Assembly: GCF_000721495.1 (NCBI RefSeq)
Contig: NZ_JOHY01000005.1
Span: 1 to 64,000 of the forward strand
Reading direction: 5' to 3'
From: Streptomyces sp. NRRL F-5123
GTDB lineage: Bacteria > Actinomycetota > Actinomycetes > Streptomycetales > Streptomycetaceae
Length of the DNA: 64,000 nucleotides
The notes under the pieces were generated by a model, which saw nothing but the letters and a program-made list of their open reading frames with translations, had not been told where the DNA came from and searched no databases. Shown here in pieces: positions 25,460-34,420 of the stretch. How positions within the stretch are numbered: the first letter of the stretch is position 1; the number at the start of each line of letters is the position of its first letter. A program made the translations under genes and the position numbers.

Positions 25460-26821
25460 ATGCCGTCCGTTCCGCTGTCCCAGACCGTGGCCTCGCTGAT
25501 GCCCCGCGCGCGTACCGAGCTGGCGGAGCTGGTGTCCTTCGCCTCGGTGGCCGACGAGCGCCAGTACCCGCGCAGCGAGAGCGAGAAGGCGGCGGCCTGG
25601 GTGGCGGCGGCCCTGCGCGGCGAGGGCTTCCAGGAGGTGGCGCTGCTGGACACCCCGGACGGCACGCAGTCGGTCTACGGCCTGCTGCCCGGCCCGGAGG
25701 GCGCCCCCACGGTGCTGCTGTACGCGCACTACGACGTGCAGCCCCCGCTGGACGAGTCGGCGTGGCTGACACCGCCGTTCGAGCTGACCGAGCGCGACGG
25801 GCGGTGGTACGGCCGGGGCGCCGCCGACTGCAAGGGCGGGCTGCTCATGCACCTGACGGCGCTGCGGGCGCTCGCCGCGCAGGGCGGGGTGCCGGTCACC
25901 GTAAAGGTGATCGCTGAGGGCTCGGAGGAGCAGGGCACCGGCGGGCTGGAGCGCTACGCCGAGGCGCACCCCGAACTGCTGACCGCGGACGCGATCGTGA
26001 TCGGCGACGCGGGCAACTTCCGGGTCGGGCTGCCGACGGTCACCTCGGTGCTGCGCGGCATGGCGCAACTGGAGGTCCGGGTGGCAACGCTCGAAGGCAA
26101 CCTGCACTCGGGCCAGTTCGGCGGCGCGGCACCCGACGCGCTGGCGGCGCTGATCCGCATGCTCGACTCGCTGCGCGACGCGTCCGGCGCGACCACGGTC
26201 GCCGGCCTGGACGGCTCGGGCACCTGGGCGGGCCTGGAGTACCCGGAGGAGGACTTCCGGCGGGACGCCAAGGTGCTCGACGGTGTCGGGCTGGTCGGTA
26301 CGGGCACGGTCGCCGACCGGCTCTGGGCCCGGCCCTCGGTGACGGTGATGGGCATCGACGCCCCGCCGGTGGTCGGCGCGACCCCGTCGGTGCAGGCCAC
26401 CGCCGGTGCCCGGGTGAGCGTTCGGGTGCCTCCGGGCATGACGGCGGAGCACGCCGCGACAGCGCTGGAGGAGCACCTGCGGGCGGCCGCGCCGTGGGGC
26501 GCGCAGGTCGAGGTGAAGCACTGCGGCAGCGGCCAGCCCTTCCAGGCCGACACGAGCAGCCCGGCGTACACGGCGATGGCCGAGGCGATGCGCGAGGCGT
26601 ACGGGCAGGAGATGGCCATCGCGGGGCAGGGCGGTTCGATCCCGCTGTGCAACACGCTCGCGACGCTGTACCCGCAGGCGGAGATCCTGCTGATCGGGCT
26701 GAGTGAGCCGGAGGCCCGGATCCACGCGGTCAACGAGAGCGTGTCGCCGGAGGAGTTGGAGCGGCTGTCGCTCACCGAGGCGGTGTTCCTGCAGCGTTAC
26801 GCGGCCTCGAAGGCGTCATAG
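25460..26821 (+). CDS. M20-family dipeptidase
   Basis: The 453-residue protein is a metallopeptidase with metal-binding YAHYDVQPP and RGAADCKGG, catalytic EGSEEQG and a dimerisation insert between residues about 200 and 330. It should hydrolyse dipeptides in the cytoplasm. ATG 25460 follows ACGAGGAG. Confidence 0.93.
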   Translation: MPSVPLSQTVASLMPRARTELAELVSFASVADERQYPRSESEKAAAWVAAALRGEGFQEVALLDTPDGTQSVYGLLPGPEGAPTVLLYAHYDVQPPLDESAWLTPPFELTERDGRWYGRGAADCKGGLLMHLTALRALAAQGGVPVTVKVIAEGSEEQGTGGLERYAEAHPELLTADAIVIGDAGNFRVGLPTVTSVLRGMAQLEVRVATLEGNLHSGQFGGAAPDALAALIRMLDSLRDASGATTVAGLDGSGTWAGLEYPEEDFRRDAKVLDGVGLVGTGTVADRLWARPSVTVMGIDAPPVVGATPSVQATAGARVSVRVPPGMTAEHAATALEEHLRAAAPWGAQVEVKHCGSGQPFQADTSSPAYTAMAEAMREAYGQEMAIAGQGGSIPLCNTLATLYPQAEILLIGLSEPEARIHAVNESVSPEELERLSLTEAVFLQRYAASKAS

Positions 26822-26837
26822 CCGCAGCCGGTGCGGC

Positions 26838-26872
26838 CCCCGGCCCCGCGGGATGCGGGGCAGGGGCCGGGG
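26838..26872. terminator. Bidirectional terminator hairpin
   Basis: CCCCGGCCCC and GGGGCCGGGG form a long GC stem between the convergent dipeptidase and NUDIX genes. Confidence 0.65.
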
Positions 26873-26888
26873 CCGGTGGCCCTCCGGC

Positions 26889-27986
26889 TCACTGTGCGGG
26901 GTGGCCGGCTTCGAGGTTGAGCGGGCGGCCCTGCTCGCGGGCGCGCAGGGCCCAGCGCAGCCGGTCGAGCCGGACGGGCGGCAGCAGGCCCGCGGCCTCG
27001 TCCTCGGTGACGAAGCGCCAGTCGCGCAGCTCGGCCGGTGGCAGCAGCAGCCGGCCGATGTCGGCGGTGGGCATGCGCCCGCCGTCGAAGATGAGCCGCA
27101 GCCCGCCGTGTCCGGCGGGGTGCGGCGGTTCCCAGTCGACGACGAGGAGTTCCAGGCCGCCGGTCAGCTCGATACCGAGTTCCTCGGCGACCTCGCGGTG
27201 CCCCGCGGCGGCCGGCGACTCACCGCGTTCGACGATCCCGCCGGGGAATTCCCAGCCGGACTTGTAGGTGGGGTCGACCAGCAGCACCCGGTCGGCGTCG
27301 TCGAAGAGCAGCACTCCGGCGGCGACCGTCTCGGCCCGCGGCTCGGGCGTCTGGACGATCCCGCACGCGCCCTCGCCCCGGGCGAGCGCCTCGGCGATCT
27401 GCAGCGCGGTCTGCCGCGGCGTCAGGCCGGCGGTGGACACCACGTGCGCGTCCCGGGTGAGCCAGGGCAGCGCGTCGAGGTAGTCGGGCACGCGCTCCAG
27501 CGCCCAGCGGCAGGCCGCCTCGTCCGCCGGTGAGGGGTCCGCCGCGTCCGTGCCGTCCGCGCCGTGCGGGTGGTCCGCGCGGCCCGCGGCGCCGGTAGGG
27601 TCGCGGTGTCCGGTACTGGTGGCGATCCGGTGACGCAGGATCGTTTCTCCGGGATCCAGCACGATATGTCTGACCTCGATCCCGCGCGCCGCGAGACGGC
27701 CGAAGATCTCATCCCGGTACGCCTGCCTCAGCAGCGCCATCGGCACCACGAGCACCCCGCCGACCTCGGCGAGCAGCCCGGCCGCGGCCTCGGTCACCAG
27801 CCGCCGCCAGAGGGTGAGTTCCTGGTAGTCGGTGACCTCCTGGAGCCGCTTCTCGGGCAGCAGTTGCCGCAGGCAGCCCGCGAGGACGTCGGGGTCGTAC
27901 AGGGTGCTTTCCGGTATGAGGTCGAGCAGCTCGCGCGCAGCAGCGCTCTTGCCCGCGCCGAACGCCCCGTTCACCCAGATGATCAC
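26889..27986 (-). CDS. P-loop kinase-like domain fused to NUDIX hydrolase
   Basis: The 365-residue protein begins with a P-loop (WVNGAFGAGKSAAAREL, residues 4-20) in an AAA/kinase-like domain of about 190 residues and ends with a NUDIX domain. The Nudix box is complete: GGIVERGESPAAAGHREVAEE. The first domain resembles tunicamycin-resistance-like or nucleotide kinase ATPases. A two-step nucleotide or cofactor repair role is plausible but not shown. Confidence 0.87.
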   Translation of the reverse strand: MIIWVNGAFGAGKSAAARELLDLIPESTLYDPDVLAGCLRQLLPEKRLQEVTDYQELTLWRRLVTEAAAGLLAEVGGVLVVPMALLRQAYRDEIFGRLAARGIEVRHIVLDPGETILRHRIATSTGHRDPTGAAGRADHPHGADGTDAADPSPADEAACRWALERVPDYLDALPWLTRDAHVVSTAGLTPRQTALQIAEALARGEGACGIVQTPEPRAETVAAGVLLFDDADRVLLVDPTYKSGWEFPGGIVERGESPAAAGHREVAEELGIELTGGLELLVVDWEPPHPAGHGGLRLIFDGGRMPTADIGRLLLPPAELRDWRFVTEDEAAGLLPPVRLDRLRWALRAREQGRPLNLEAGHPAQ

Positions 27987-28009
27987 GGTGCCCCCTTCTC
28001 CGTTGACCC

Positions 28010-28585
28010 CTACGAATTGCCCGGATCATCGGCACCGGCAAACGCGTCCTCCCCGGCAGCCCCGCGCAGCGGCCGCAGCAGCCGGTGCGGCGCGGCGATC
28101 GCCGCGGTCACCGGGTCGGAGCGGACGGGCCGGCCGGGCAGCACGCGGGTGCGCATCTCGACGCCGGCCGGGGGCACCTGCGCCAGCGCGCAGTGCGGGC
28201 ACCCGCCCGTCATGTCGAGCCGGGTCCCGCACTCCGCGTGGTGGAAGGTCCGGGTCGGCTCGCCTTCCACCGCGTACTCCCCGCCCCAGCGGAGCAGGCC
28301 GTGCAGCGGCGGCCACAGGCCGAGTCCGGCGTCGGTCAGCACGTAGTCGTAACGCGGCGGGGACTGCTGGTAGGCCTCCTTGCGCAGGACGCCGGCCTCG
28401 GTGAGCGCGGCGAGCCGCGTGGTGAGCACGGCCCGCGGGATGTCCAGATGGGCCAGGAAGTCGCCGAAGCGGCGGACCCCGTAGAAGGCGTCGCGCAGGA
28501 TCAGCAGGCTCCAGCGCTCGCCGACCACCTCCAGGGCGCGGGCGAGCGAGCAGTCCTGCCGGGCGTAGTCCGTACCGAGTGCCAT
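28010..28585 (-). CDS. HxlR-family transcriptional regulator
   Basis: The 191-residue protein has an HxlR winged helix (CSLARALEVVGERWSLLILR ... RAVLTTRLAALTEAGVL) and a C-terminal region with four cysteines (about 120-135) that may bind a metal. It is divergent from an MFS exporter, with paired GTTC-N3-GAAC palindromes between them. Confidence 0.87.
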   Translation of the reverse strand: MALGTDYARQDCSLARALEVVGERWSLLILRDAFYGVRRFGDFLAHLDIPRAVLTTRLAALTEAGVLRKEAYQQSPPRYDYVLTDAGLGLWPPLHGLLRWGGEYAVEGEPTRTFHHAECGTRLDMTGGCPHCALAQVPPAGVEMRTRVLPGRPVRSDPVTAAIAAPHRLLRPLRGAAGEDAFAGADDPGNS

Positions 28586-28604
28586 GGGCCCAGCGTACCG
28601 GCAG

Positions 28605-28664
28605 GTTCGGTGAACAGACCGACATGCTAGGCTGCCGCCACCCAGTGAGTTCAATGAACAGACT
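28605..28664. promoter_or_regulatory. Two HxlR-type operator palindromes
   Basis: GTTCGGTGAAC (28605-28615) and GTTCAATGAAC (28649-28659) share the dyad GTTC-N3-GAAC and the 3' extension AGAC. The 44 bp spacing is four helical turns. Confidence 0.65.
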
Positions 28665-28723
28665 CACCTGACTCCACCTTGCCCGCGCCCCGACGGGCCG
28701 GCCGCACCCCGCGGAGGGAACCC

Positions 28724-30202
28724 ATGAACGCCCAGGCCGCACACGACGATCCGGCCCCGGCCGCCGCACCGCCCGGCCCCCGCAACCACGGACCGGCACC
28801 CGCGCCCGTGTCCCCGACGGCCCCCGCGTCCCCGGCGCCCGGCGCGGGCGTCACCCTGCTCACCGTCGGCCTCGGCACCCTGGTCACGCTGATGGCCTTC
28901 ACCGCCCCCACCGCCACGCTCGCCGTCACCGCGCGGGGACTGCACTCCGGCCCCGTCGCCCAGACCTGGATGCTGACCGGCACCCCGGTCGGCCTCGCGG
29001 CCCTGCTGCTCACCATGGGCAGCACGGCGGACGCCCGCGGGCGCCGCCGCACCTTCGCCGCGGGCAGCGTCCTGCTGCTGCTCGCCACCGTGCTCGCCGC
29101 CGCCGCACCCGGCACCGCCCTCTTCCTGACCGGCCGCGTCCTCCAGGGCGCGGCCAGTGCGGCCGTCCTCGCCGCGGGCCTCGGCCTGATCGCCGAGACC
29201 CACCCGGCCGGCCACCACCGGGTGCGGGCCCTCGGCGTCTGGGGGTCGACCGTCGGCGCCGGCATCGCCCTCGGTCCGCTCTGCGCGGCGCTGCTGGCCG
29301 ACGCCTGGGACTGGCGGGCGATCTACTGGGGCCTGGCCCTGCTGACCGTGCCCGTTGTCGTGCTGACCGCCGCCGTGCCCGAATCCCGCGCCGCCCGCCC
29401 CCGGCGGCTCGACCTGGCGGGCGCGGTCACCCTCAGCGCGGGCATCGGAGCGCTGGTCGCCGGGTTCGGCGAGAGCCGCGGCGGCTGGCTGCGGCCCGCC
29501 GTCCTGGTCCTGGTCGCGGCAGCCGTCGCCGTGCTCGCCGCCTTCGCCGCGATCGAGCGCCGGGTCGCCGAGCCGATGCTCGATCCCGCGCTGTGGCGCA
29601 GCCCCGTCTTCCTCGCCTCCGGCGCCGGGGCGCTGACCACGGGCCTGGCCGTCGTGGGGCTGTTCAGCTACCTGCCGACCGTGGTGCAGGGTGTGCTCGG
29701 CACCAGCGCGGTCGCCACCAGCCTGCTGCTCGTCGTCTGGTCCGGGCTGTCCGCCGTCTCGGCGCTGCTGGCCCGGCGGCTCGCCGTGCACATGGGCGCC
29801 GCAACGCAAGCCGCGCTGGGCCTGGTGACATCCGCTGCCGGACAGGCGGGCCTCTACGGCCTGCACACCGGCGGCTCGTACGCCCGGCTCTTCCCGGGCC
29901 TCGTCGTCGCGGGCGCCGGCAGCGGCATCCTGAACGCCGCACTGGCCCGGCTCGCCGTCGCGAGCGTCCCCGCCGACCGCAGCGCCATGGGCTCGGGCGC
30001 CAACAACACCGCCCGCTACGTCGGTTCCGCGCTCGGCGTCGCGCTGACCGTCTCCGTCGTGACGGCCGCGCACGGCAGCTCCCCCGCCGCCGCCCTCGCC
30101 GCGGGCGCCGACCACGCCTTCCTCCTCAGCGCCGCCGTGTGCCTGGCCGGCGCGGCGGCCGTCCTGCTGCTGGCCCGCCGCGCGGACCGCACCGCGGCCT
30201 GA
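28724..30202 (+). CDS. MFS exporter
   Basis: The 492-residue protein is a major facilitator of the DHA family, with a 35-residue Pro/Ala-rich N-terminal extension before the first helix, motif A MGSTADARGRRR and motif C-like GVWGSTVGAGIALGP. ATG 28724 follows GGAGGGA. It is probably controlled by the divergent HxlR regulator and exports a small molecule. Confidence 0.9.
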   Translation: MNAQAAHDDPAPAAAPPGPRNHGPAPAPVSPTAPASPAPGAGVTLLTVGLGTLVTLMAFTAPTATLAVTARGLHSGPVAQTWMLTGTPVGLAALLLTMGSTADARGRRRTFAAGSVLLLLATVLAAAAPGTALFLTGRVLQGAASAAVLAAGLGLIAETHPAGHHRVRALGVWGSTVGAGIALGPLCAALLADAWDWRAIYWGLALLTVPVVVLTAAVPESRAARPRRLDLAGAVTLSAGIGALVAGFGESRGGWLRPAVLVLVAAAVAVLAAFAAIERRVAEPMLDPALWRSPVFLASGAGALTTGLAVVGLFSYLPTVVQGVLGTSAVATSLLLVVWSGLSAVSALLARRLAVHMGAATQAALGLVTSAAGQAGLYGLHTGGSYARLFPGLVVAGAGSGILNAALARLAVASVPADRSAMGSGANNTARYVGSALGVALTVSVVTAAHGSSPAAALAAGADHAFLLSAAVCLAGAAAVLLLARRADRTAA

Positions 30203-30562
30203 GCCCGGCGCCGTGCCGCCCGCACGGGTCCGGCTTGACAGGGCCGCCCCACCCCGCTCGGCGACGGGGAGGGGCGACGGACGGGAGCGACCGGCCGCCC
30301 GGCGAGACCGGCGTGAGCACCGACTGCACGGCCAGGGCCTTGGACTCGCGCACCTCCCGGGGGACAGCCCCAGCCGTGCGTGCGGCACCGCCGGGGGGCG
30401 CCCCCAGATCCGAAGGACCCCGGGGGGCGTCACGAACCGGGCCGTCACCAACACCTCGGACGCCGGGTGCGACTGCCCCCGGCAGTTCCCCCACCGTTCT
30501 GCTGCACCGCTGGGGGCCCGGGGCCGAAGAACCCCGGGGAAGGTCCGTCCCCGACCGGGCCG
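30203..30562. other. Non-coding spacer holding the first part of a tandem repeat array
   Basis: No gene is supported. The right half consists of the first two diverged units of the ~120 bp array described separately; the left half has a GC-rich stretch after the MFS gene with no clear terminator. Confidence 0.55.
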
Positions 30563-30800
30563 TCACCAACACCTCGGACGCCACGTGCGACTGATCCGGC
30601 AGCCCCGGCAACTCGTGCCGCACCGCTGAAGGGCACCCCGCGACCGACGGGCTCCGGCTCCGGAAGCGGTCCTCCCGGACCCGGCCACCACCAACACACC
30701 CGCACACCACGTGCGACTGATCCGGCAGCCCCGGCAACTCGTGCCGCACCGCTGAAGGGCACCCCGCGACCGACGGGCTCCGGCTCCGGAAGCGAGCCCC
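30385..30800. repeat. Four-unit ~120 bp tandem repeat array
   Basis: Units anchored on GCACCGCTG (or GCACCGCCG) start at about 30385, 30504, 30620 and 30746, periods 119, 116 and 126 bp. The last two are nearly identical for over 80 bp; the first two are diverged but share CCGTCACCAACACCTCGGACGC. The array overlaps the 3' end of the leftward ROK gene and supplies its C-terminal codons. Confidence 0.8.
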
Positions 30801-31735
30801 TGGGCCGCTGCGGCGGCCGCGCCGACCAGGCCCGCGTCGGTGCCCAGCTTGGCCGGGACGACGTCGACGCCCGCGGCGAAGGACAGCGTCGCGTAGCGCG
30901 CGAGGTGCTCGCGCAGCGGGTCGAAGAGCACCGGGCCGGCACCGGCCACCCCGCCGCCGATGACGGCGACATGGATCTCCACCAGCGTCGCGGTCGCGGC
31001 GATGCCGGCCGCGAGCGCCTGCGCGGCGCGGTCGAAGGACGCCAGCGCGAGCGGGTCGCCGGCCCGCGCGGACTCGGCGACGGCCGCGGCCGTCGGCGCG
31101 GCGCCCGCGGGCGGCGTCCAGCCGGACTCCACCGCGCGGCGGGCGATGTTGGGGCCGCTGGCCAGCCGTTCGACGCAGCCGCGCGAGCCGCACGGGCACG
31201 CGTCGCCGTCGAGGTCGACGCTGATGTGCCCGATGTGCCCGGCGTTGCCGGTCGGCCCGGGCAGCAGCGTGCCGCCGAGCACCAGCCCGCCGCCGACGCC
31301 GGTGGACACCACCATGCACAGCGCGTTGTCGTAGCCGCGCGCCGCGCCCTGCCAGTGCTCGGCGGCGGTCATCGCCACGCCGTCGCCTGCCAGCACCACC
31401 GGCAGCCCGCCGGCAGCCCCGGCGACCCGCGGGGCGAGCGGGAAGTCCCGCCAGCCGGGCACGTTGACCGGGCTGACGGTGCCGTGCACGGCGTCCACCG
31501 GGCCCGCGCTGCCTATCCCGACGGCGACGGCCGCGTCCCACTGCGGCGCCGCGCGCAGCTCGCCGACCACCTCGGCGACGGCCCGCATGACCGTCTCGCC
31601 GTCGCCCCCGGGGGGCGTCGGCCGCAGCGACCGCGTGACCAGGCGGCCGTCGGTGTCGACGAGCGCCCCGGCGATTTTCGTACCGCCGATGTCCAGTGCG
31701 GCCACGAGTGGACCGGTCACGCCGTGCAGGTGCAT
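30563..31735 (-). CDS. ROK-family sugar kinase with repeat-derived C-terminal extension
   Basis: The 390-residue protein is a ROK kinase: phosphate-binding LDIGGTKIAGALVD, catalytic GVAMTAAEHW region with aspartate, zinc motif CPCGSRGCVE and STGVGGGLVLGG. Typical members end near residue 315, shortly after the GTDAGLVGAAAAA helix. Here the frame runs on for about 70 Arg/Cys/Gly-rich residues through two copies of the tandem array (RGALQRCGTSCRGCRISRTW twice). The tail looks non-native. The divergent LacI regulator suggests sugar phosphorylation. Confidence 0.85.
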   Translation of the reverse strand: MHLHGVTGPLVAALDIGGTKIAGALVDTDGRLVTRSLRPTPPGGDGETVMRAVAEVVGELRAAPQWDAAVAVGIGSAGPVDAVHGTVSPVNVPGWRDFPLAPRVAGAAGGLPVVLAGDGVAMTAAEHWQGAARGYDNALCMVVSTGVGGGLVLGGTLLPGPTGNAGHIGHISVDLDGDACPCGSRGCVERLASGPNIARRAVESGWTPPAGAAPTAAAVAESARAGDPLALASFDRAAQALAAGIAATATLVEIHVAVIGGGVAGAGPVLFDPLREHLARYATLSFAAGVDVVPAKLGTDAGLVGAAAAAAQGLASGAGARRSRGALQRCGTSCRGCRISRTWCAGVLVVAGSGRTASGAGARRSRGALQRCGTSCRGCRISRTWRPRCW

Positions 31736-31768
31736 CGCTTCGGGGTCTCCTTCGGTGTGGTGCGGTGT

Positions 31769-31786
31769 CGCACGAGGTCTCGTGCG
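31769..31786. promoter_or_regulatory. Perfect hairpin in the ROK kinase leader
   Basis: CGCACGAG and CTCGTGCG form an 8 bp stem with a 2-base spacer, about 35 bp upstream of the ROK kinase start. It could be an operator palindrome. Confidence 0.4.
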
Positions 31787-31917
31787 AGGTCTCGCGCCCG
31801 ATGGCGCCGGAGTCGTGCGGGTACGGTGCGGGGCGGCGGGTCCGGTACGACGGATCGTGCCGGACCGACGGCCAGGGTTCCGCGACGGCGGCCCCGGGGG
31901 TAGTCTCGCCTGATCGT

Positions 31918-31929
31918 GACAACGTTGTC
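31918..31929. promoter_or_regulatory. LacI-type operator palindrome
   Basis: GACAACGTTGTC is a perfect 12 bp palindrome with the central CG typical of LacI-family operators, 30 bp before the LacI-type gene. It fits autoregulation and control of the divergent ROK kinase. Confidence 0.7.
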
Positions 31930-31958
31930 CATCTCTTGCCGCAGGGAATACTACGACC

Positions 31959-32981
31959 GTGACCCATACTGCTGGACGAGTCCCCCGGCCCACCATGAAG
32001 GACGTCGCCGCTCGCGCGGGCGTCGGCCTCAAGACGGTGTCCCGGGTGGTGAACGAGGAACCGGGCGTCACGCCCGACACCATGGCCCGCGTCCAGGCCG
32101 CCATCGACGCCCTCGGCTTCCGGCGCAACGACAGCGCGCGGCTGCTCCGCACCCGCCGCACGGCCAGCGTGGGCCTGGTCCTCGAAGACCTCGCGGACCC
32201 CTTCTACGCTGCCCTCAGCCGGGCCGTGGAGGACGTGGCGAGCGCGCACGGGGCGCTGCTGTTCACCGGGTCGAGCACCGAGAACCCGCGCCGCGAGCAG
32301 GAGCTGGTGCTCGCCTTCTGCGCCCGCCGGGTCGACGGCCTGGTCGTGGTGCCGGCCGGTGACGACCACCGCTACCTGAGCCCGGAGATCGACGCGGGTG
32401 TGGCCACCGTGTTCGTGGACCGGCCCGCCGGCCGCATCGACGCCGACGTCGTCCTCACCGACAACGCGGGCGGCACCCGCACCGGCGTCGCCCACCTCAT
32501 AGCGCACGGCCACCGCAGGATCGGCTTCATCGGCGACCAGCCCGGCATCCACACCGCCGCCCAACGGCTGCGCGGCTACCGCGAGGCGATGGCCGACGCC
32601 GGGCTGACCGTCCGCCCCGAGTGGTACGCGATGGGCCCCACCACGCCCGACCGCGTGCAGGCGGCGCTGGCGGTGATGCTGTCCGGTCCCGAGCCGGTCA
32701 CGGCGCTCTTCGCGGGCAACAACCGGGTCACCGTGAGCGCGGTCCGCGTGCTGTCCGGCCGCCCCGAGCGCATCGCCCTGGTCGGCTTCGACGACTTCGA
32801 GCTGGCCGACCTTCTCGATCCGCCGGTCACGGTCGTGGCCCAGGACGCCCCGGGCCTGGGGCGGACCGCCGCGCAGCTGCTCTTCCGGCGGCTGGACGGC
32901 GCGGTGGAGGGGACCAGCCGCGTCGAGCTGCCCGCCCGGCTCGTCCCGCGGGGCTCCGGCGAGATCCCGCCGTCCTCCTGA
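31959..32981 (+). CDS. LacI-family transcriptional regulator
   Basis: The 340-residue protein has an N-terminal LacI helix-turn-helix (TMKDVAARAGVGLKTVSRVVN) with hinge helix, and a periplasmic-binding-protein-like sugar domain (VGLVLEDLADPFYAALSRAVE; IALVGFDDFELADLL). GTG 31959 is the start. It is divergent from a ROK kinase, with a LacI palindrome between. Confidence 0.93.
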   Translation: MTHTAGRVPRPTMKDVAARAGVGLKTVSRVVNEEPGVTPDTMARVQAAIDALGFRRNDSARLLRTRRTASVGLVLEDLADPFYAALSRAVEDVASAHGALLFTGSSTENPRREQELVLAFCARRVDGLVVVPAGDDHRYLSPEIDAGVATVFVDRPAGRIDADVVLTDNAGGTRTGVAHLIAHGHRRIGFIGDQPGIHTAAQRLRGYREAMADAGLTVRPEWYAMGPTTPDRVQAALAVMLSGPEPVTALFAGNNRVTVSAVRVLSGRPERIALVGFDDFELADLLDPPVTVVAQDAPGLGRTAAQLLFRRLDGAVEGTSRVELPARLVPRGSGEIPPSS

Positions 32982-32993
32982 CCGGACGGCGGC

Positions 32994-34271
32994 TCAGCGC
33001 CCCGCCAGGGCGTCGAGCTCGCCGCGGGTCAGCCCGGTGCGGGAGGCCACCTCGGCCGGGTCGAGGGCGCCGCAGTCCAGGCCGCGCAGCAGGTGGCCGC
33101 ACAGCGCGCGGGCCGTCGCCGGCTCGTCCAGCACCGCGCTGCCCCCGGCGCGCTTTCCGGCGTAGGCCGCGAGCCGCGCCGCGGCGGCGTCCAGGTCCTC
33201 CCGGCAGAAGGCGTAGACGGCGGCGTAGCGGGTGGGCAGATGCGCCGGGTGCATGTCCCAGCCCTGGTGGTAGGCGCGGGCCAGCGAGCGCCGCACCAGC
33301 CCGTAGTGCAGCCGCCATGCGGTGTGCACGTCCTGCGTGGAGCCGACCGGCAGGACGTTGGTGGAGCCGTCCGAGAGCCGTACGCCGGTGCCTGCGGCGG
33401 CGACCTGCATGACGGCCTTGGCGTGGTCGGCGGCGGGGTGGTCGGGGGCCTGGTGGGAGGGGCCGACACCGCATGCGGCGCTGTAGTCGAAGGTGCCGTA
33501 GTGCAGCGCGGTGAGACGGCCGGCCGCGGCGCCGATGAGCCGGGAGACCGTCGCGGTGCCGTCCGGGCCCAGTACGGCCTGGGTGGTCTCGATCTGGACC
33601 TCGAAACGGATCCGGCCCTCCGGCAGCCCCGCGGCCCGCTCGAACTGCCCGCACAGCTCGGCCATCGCGGCCACCTGCGCGGGGAATGTCACCTTGGGCA
33701 GCGTGACCACCAGCCCGTCCGGCAGCCCTCCCGCGTCGAGCAGCGCGGTCAGGAAGACGTCCAGGGTGCGGATGCCGCGCTCACGTACGGCGGCCTCCAG
33801 GCACTTCATCCGGATCCCGGCCCACGGCGGCGCCCCCTGGCGCCCGGCCATTTCCGCGACGGTACGGGCGGCGGCGCGGGCGGCGGCGTCCTCCTCGGCG
33901 TCGGGCCGCGGGCCGTAGCCGTCCTCGAAGTCGATGCGCAGGTCCTCCACGGGCTCCCGGCGCAGCTTGGCGCGGACCCGGTCGTGCACCTCGGCGGCGA
34001 GCCCGGCGGGCAGCGCGAGCAGCTCGCCGAACGCGGCGGCGTCCGGGGCGTGCGCGTCCAGCGCGGCCAGCGCCCGGTCGCCCCACTCCCGCGGGGTGCC
34101 GGGGCCCGCGGTGTCGGCGGGCACGTAGACGGTGTGCACGGGCTGCCGGGTGCCCGGGTCGCCGGGGTAGCGGCGGGCGAGTTCGGCGTCGGTGGCCGCG
34201 AGCGAGGCGCCGACGCGGGCCACGTCCGCGCCGGTGAGCGTCCTTCGGTCCGAGCCCGTCACAGGCCCCAC
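32994..34271 (-). CDS. Citrate-lyase-beta-like aldolase family protein (DUF6986-like)
   Basis: The 425-residue protein has a TIM-barrel signature of the HpcH/HpaI and citrate lyase beta group: LRIDFEDGYGPRPDAEED, RFEVQIETTQAV and LHYGTFDYSAACG. In actinomycetes this family stands near purine or glyoxylate catabolism genes, but no such neighbour is seen. It likely acts on an acyl-CoA or 2-oxo acid with a divalent metal. Confidence 0.78.
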   Translation of the reverse strand: MGPVTGSDRRTLTGADVARVGASLAATDAELARRYPGDPGTRQPVHTVYVPADTAGPGTPREWGDRALAALDAHAPDAAAFGELLALPAGLAAEVHDRVRAKLRREPVEDLRIDFEDGYGPRPDAEEDAAARAAARTVAEMAGRQGAPPWAGIRMKCLEAAVRERGIRTLDVFLTALLDAGGLPDGLVVTLPKVTFPAQVAAMAELCGQFERAAGLPEGRIRFEVQIETTQAVLGPDGTATVSRLIGAAAGRLTALHYGTFDYSAACGVGPSHQAPDHPAADHAKAVMQVAAAGTGVRLSDGSTNVLPVGSTQDVHTAWRLHYGLVRRSLARAYHQGWDMHPAHLPTRYAAVYAFCREDLDAAAARLAAYAGKRAGGSAVLDEPATARALCGHLLRGLDCGALDPAEVASRTGLTRGELDALAGR

Positions 34272-34365
34272 CTTCCCCGTACCGGCCGACGTCCGTGTCC
34301 GTGAATCGACGGAGCGACGCTAACCCGGGCGTACGGCCAGGTCAACACCGTCCGGGCAACGCCGC

Positions 34366-34396
34366 GGCCCCCGTGCGCGCGGGGCGTACGGGGGCC
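34366..34396 (-). terminator. Terminator after etfA
   Basis: GGCCCCCGT and ACGGGGGCC form a perfect 9 bp stem about 25 bp beyond the etfA stop codon. Confidence 0.7.
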
Positions 34397-34420
34397 TGCG
34401 GGCAGCAGCCCGGGGGCGGT

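Noticed and set aside
30385..30800. Repeat array as a CRISPR locus
   Set aside because: Units are ~120 bp, tandem and contiguous, without short repeats separated by unique spacers, and no cas genes are nearby.
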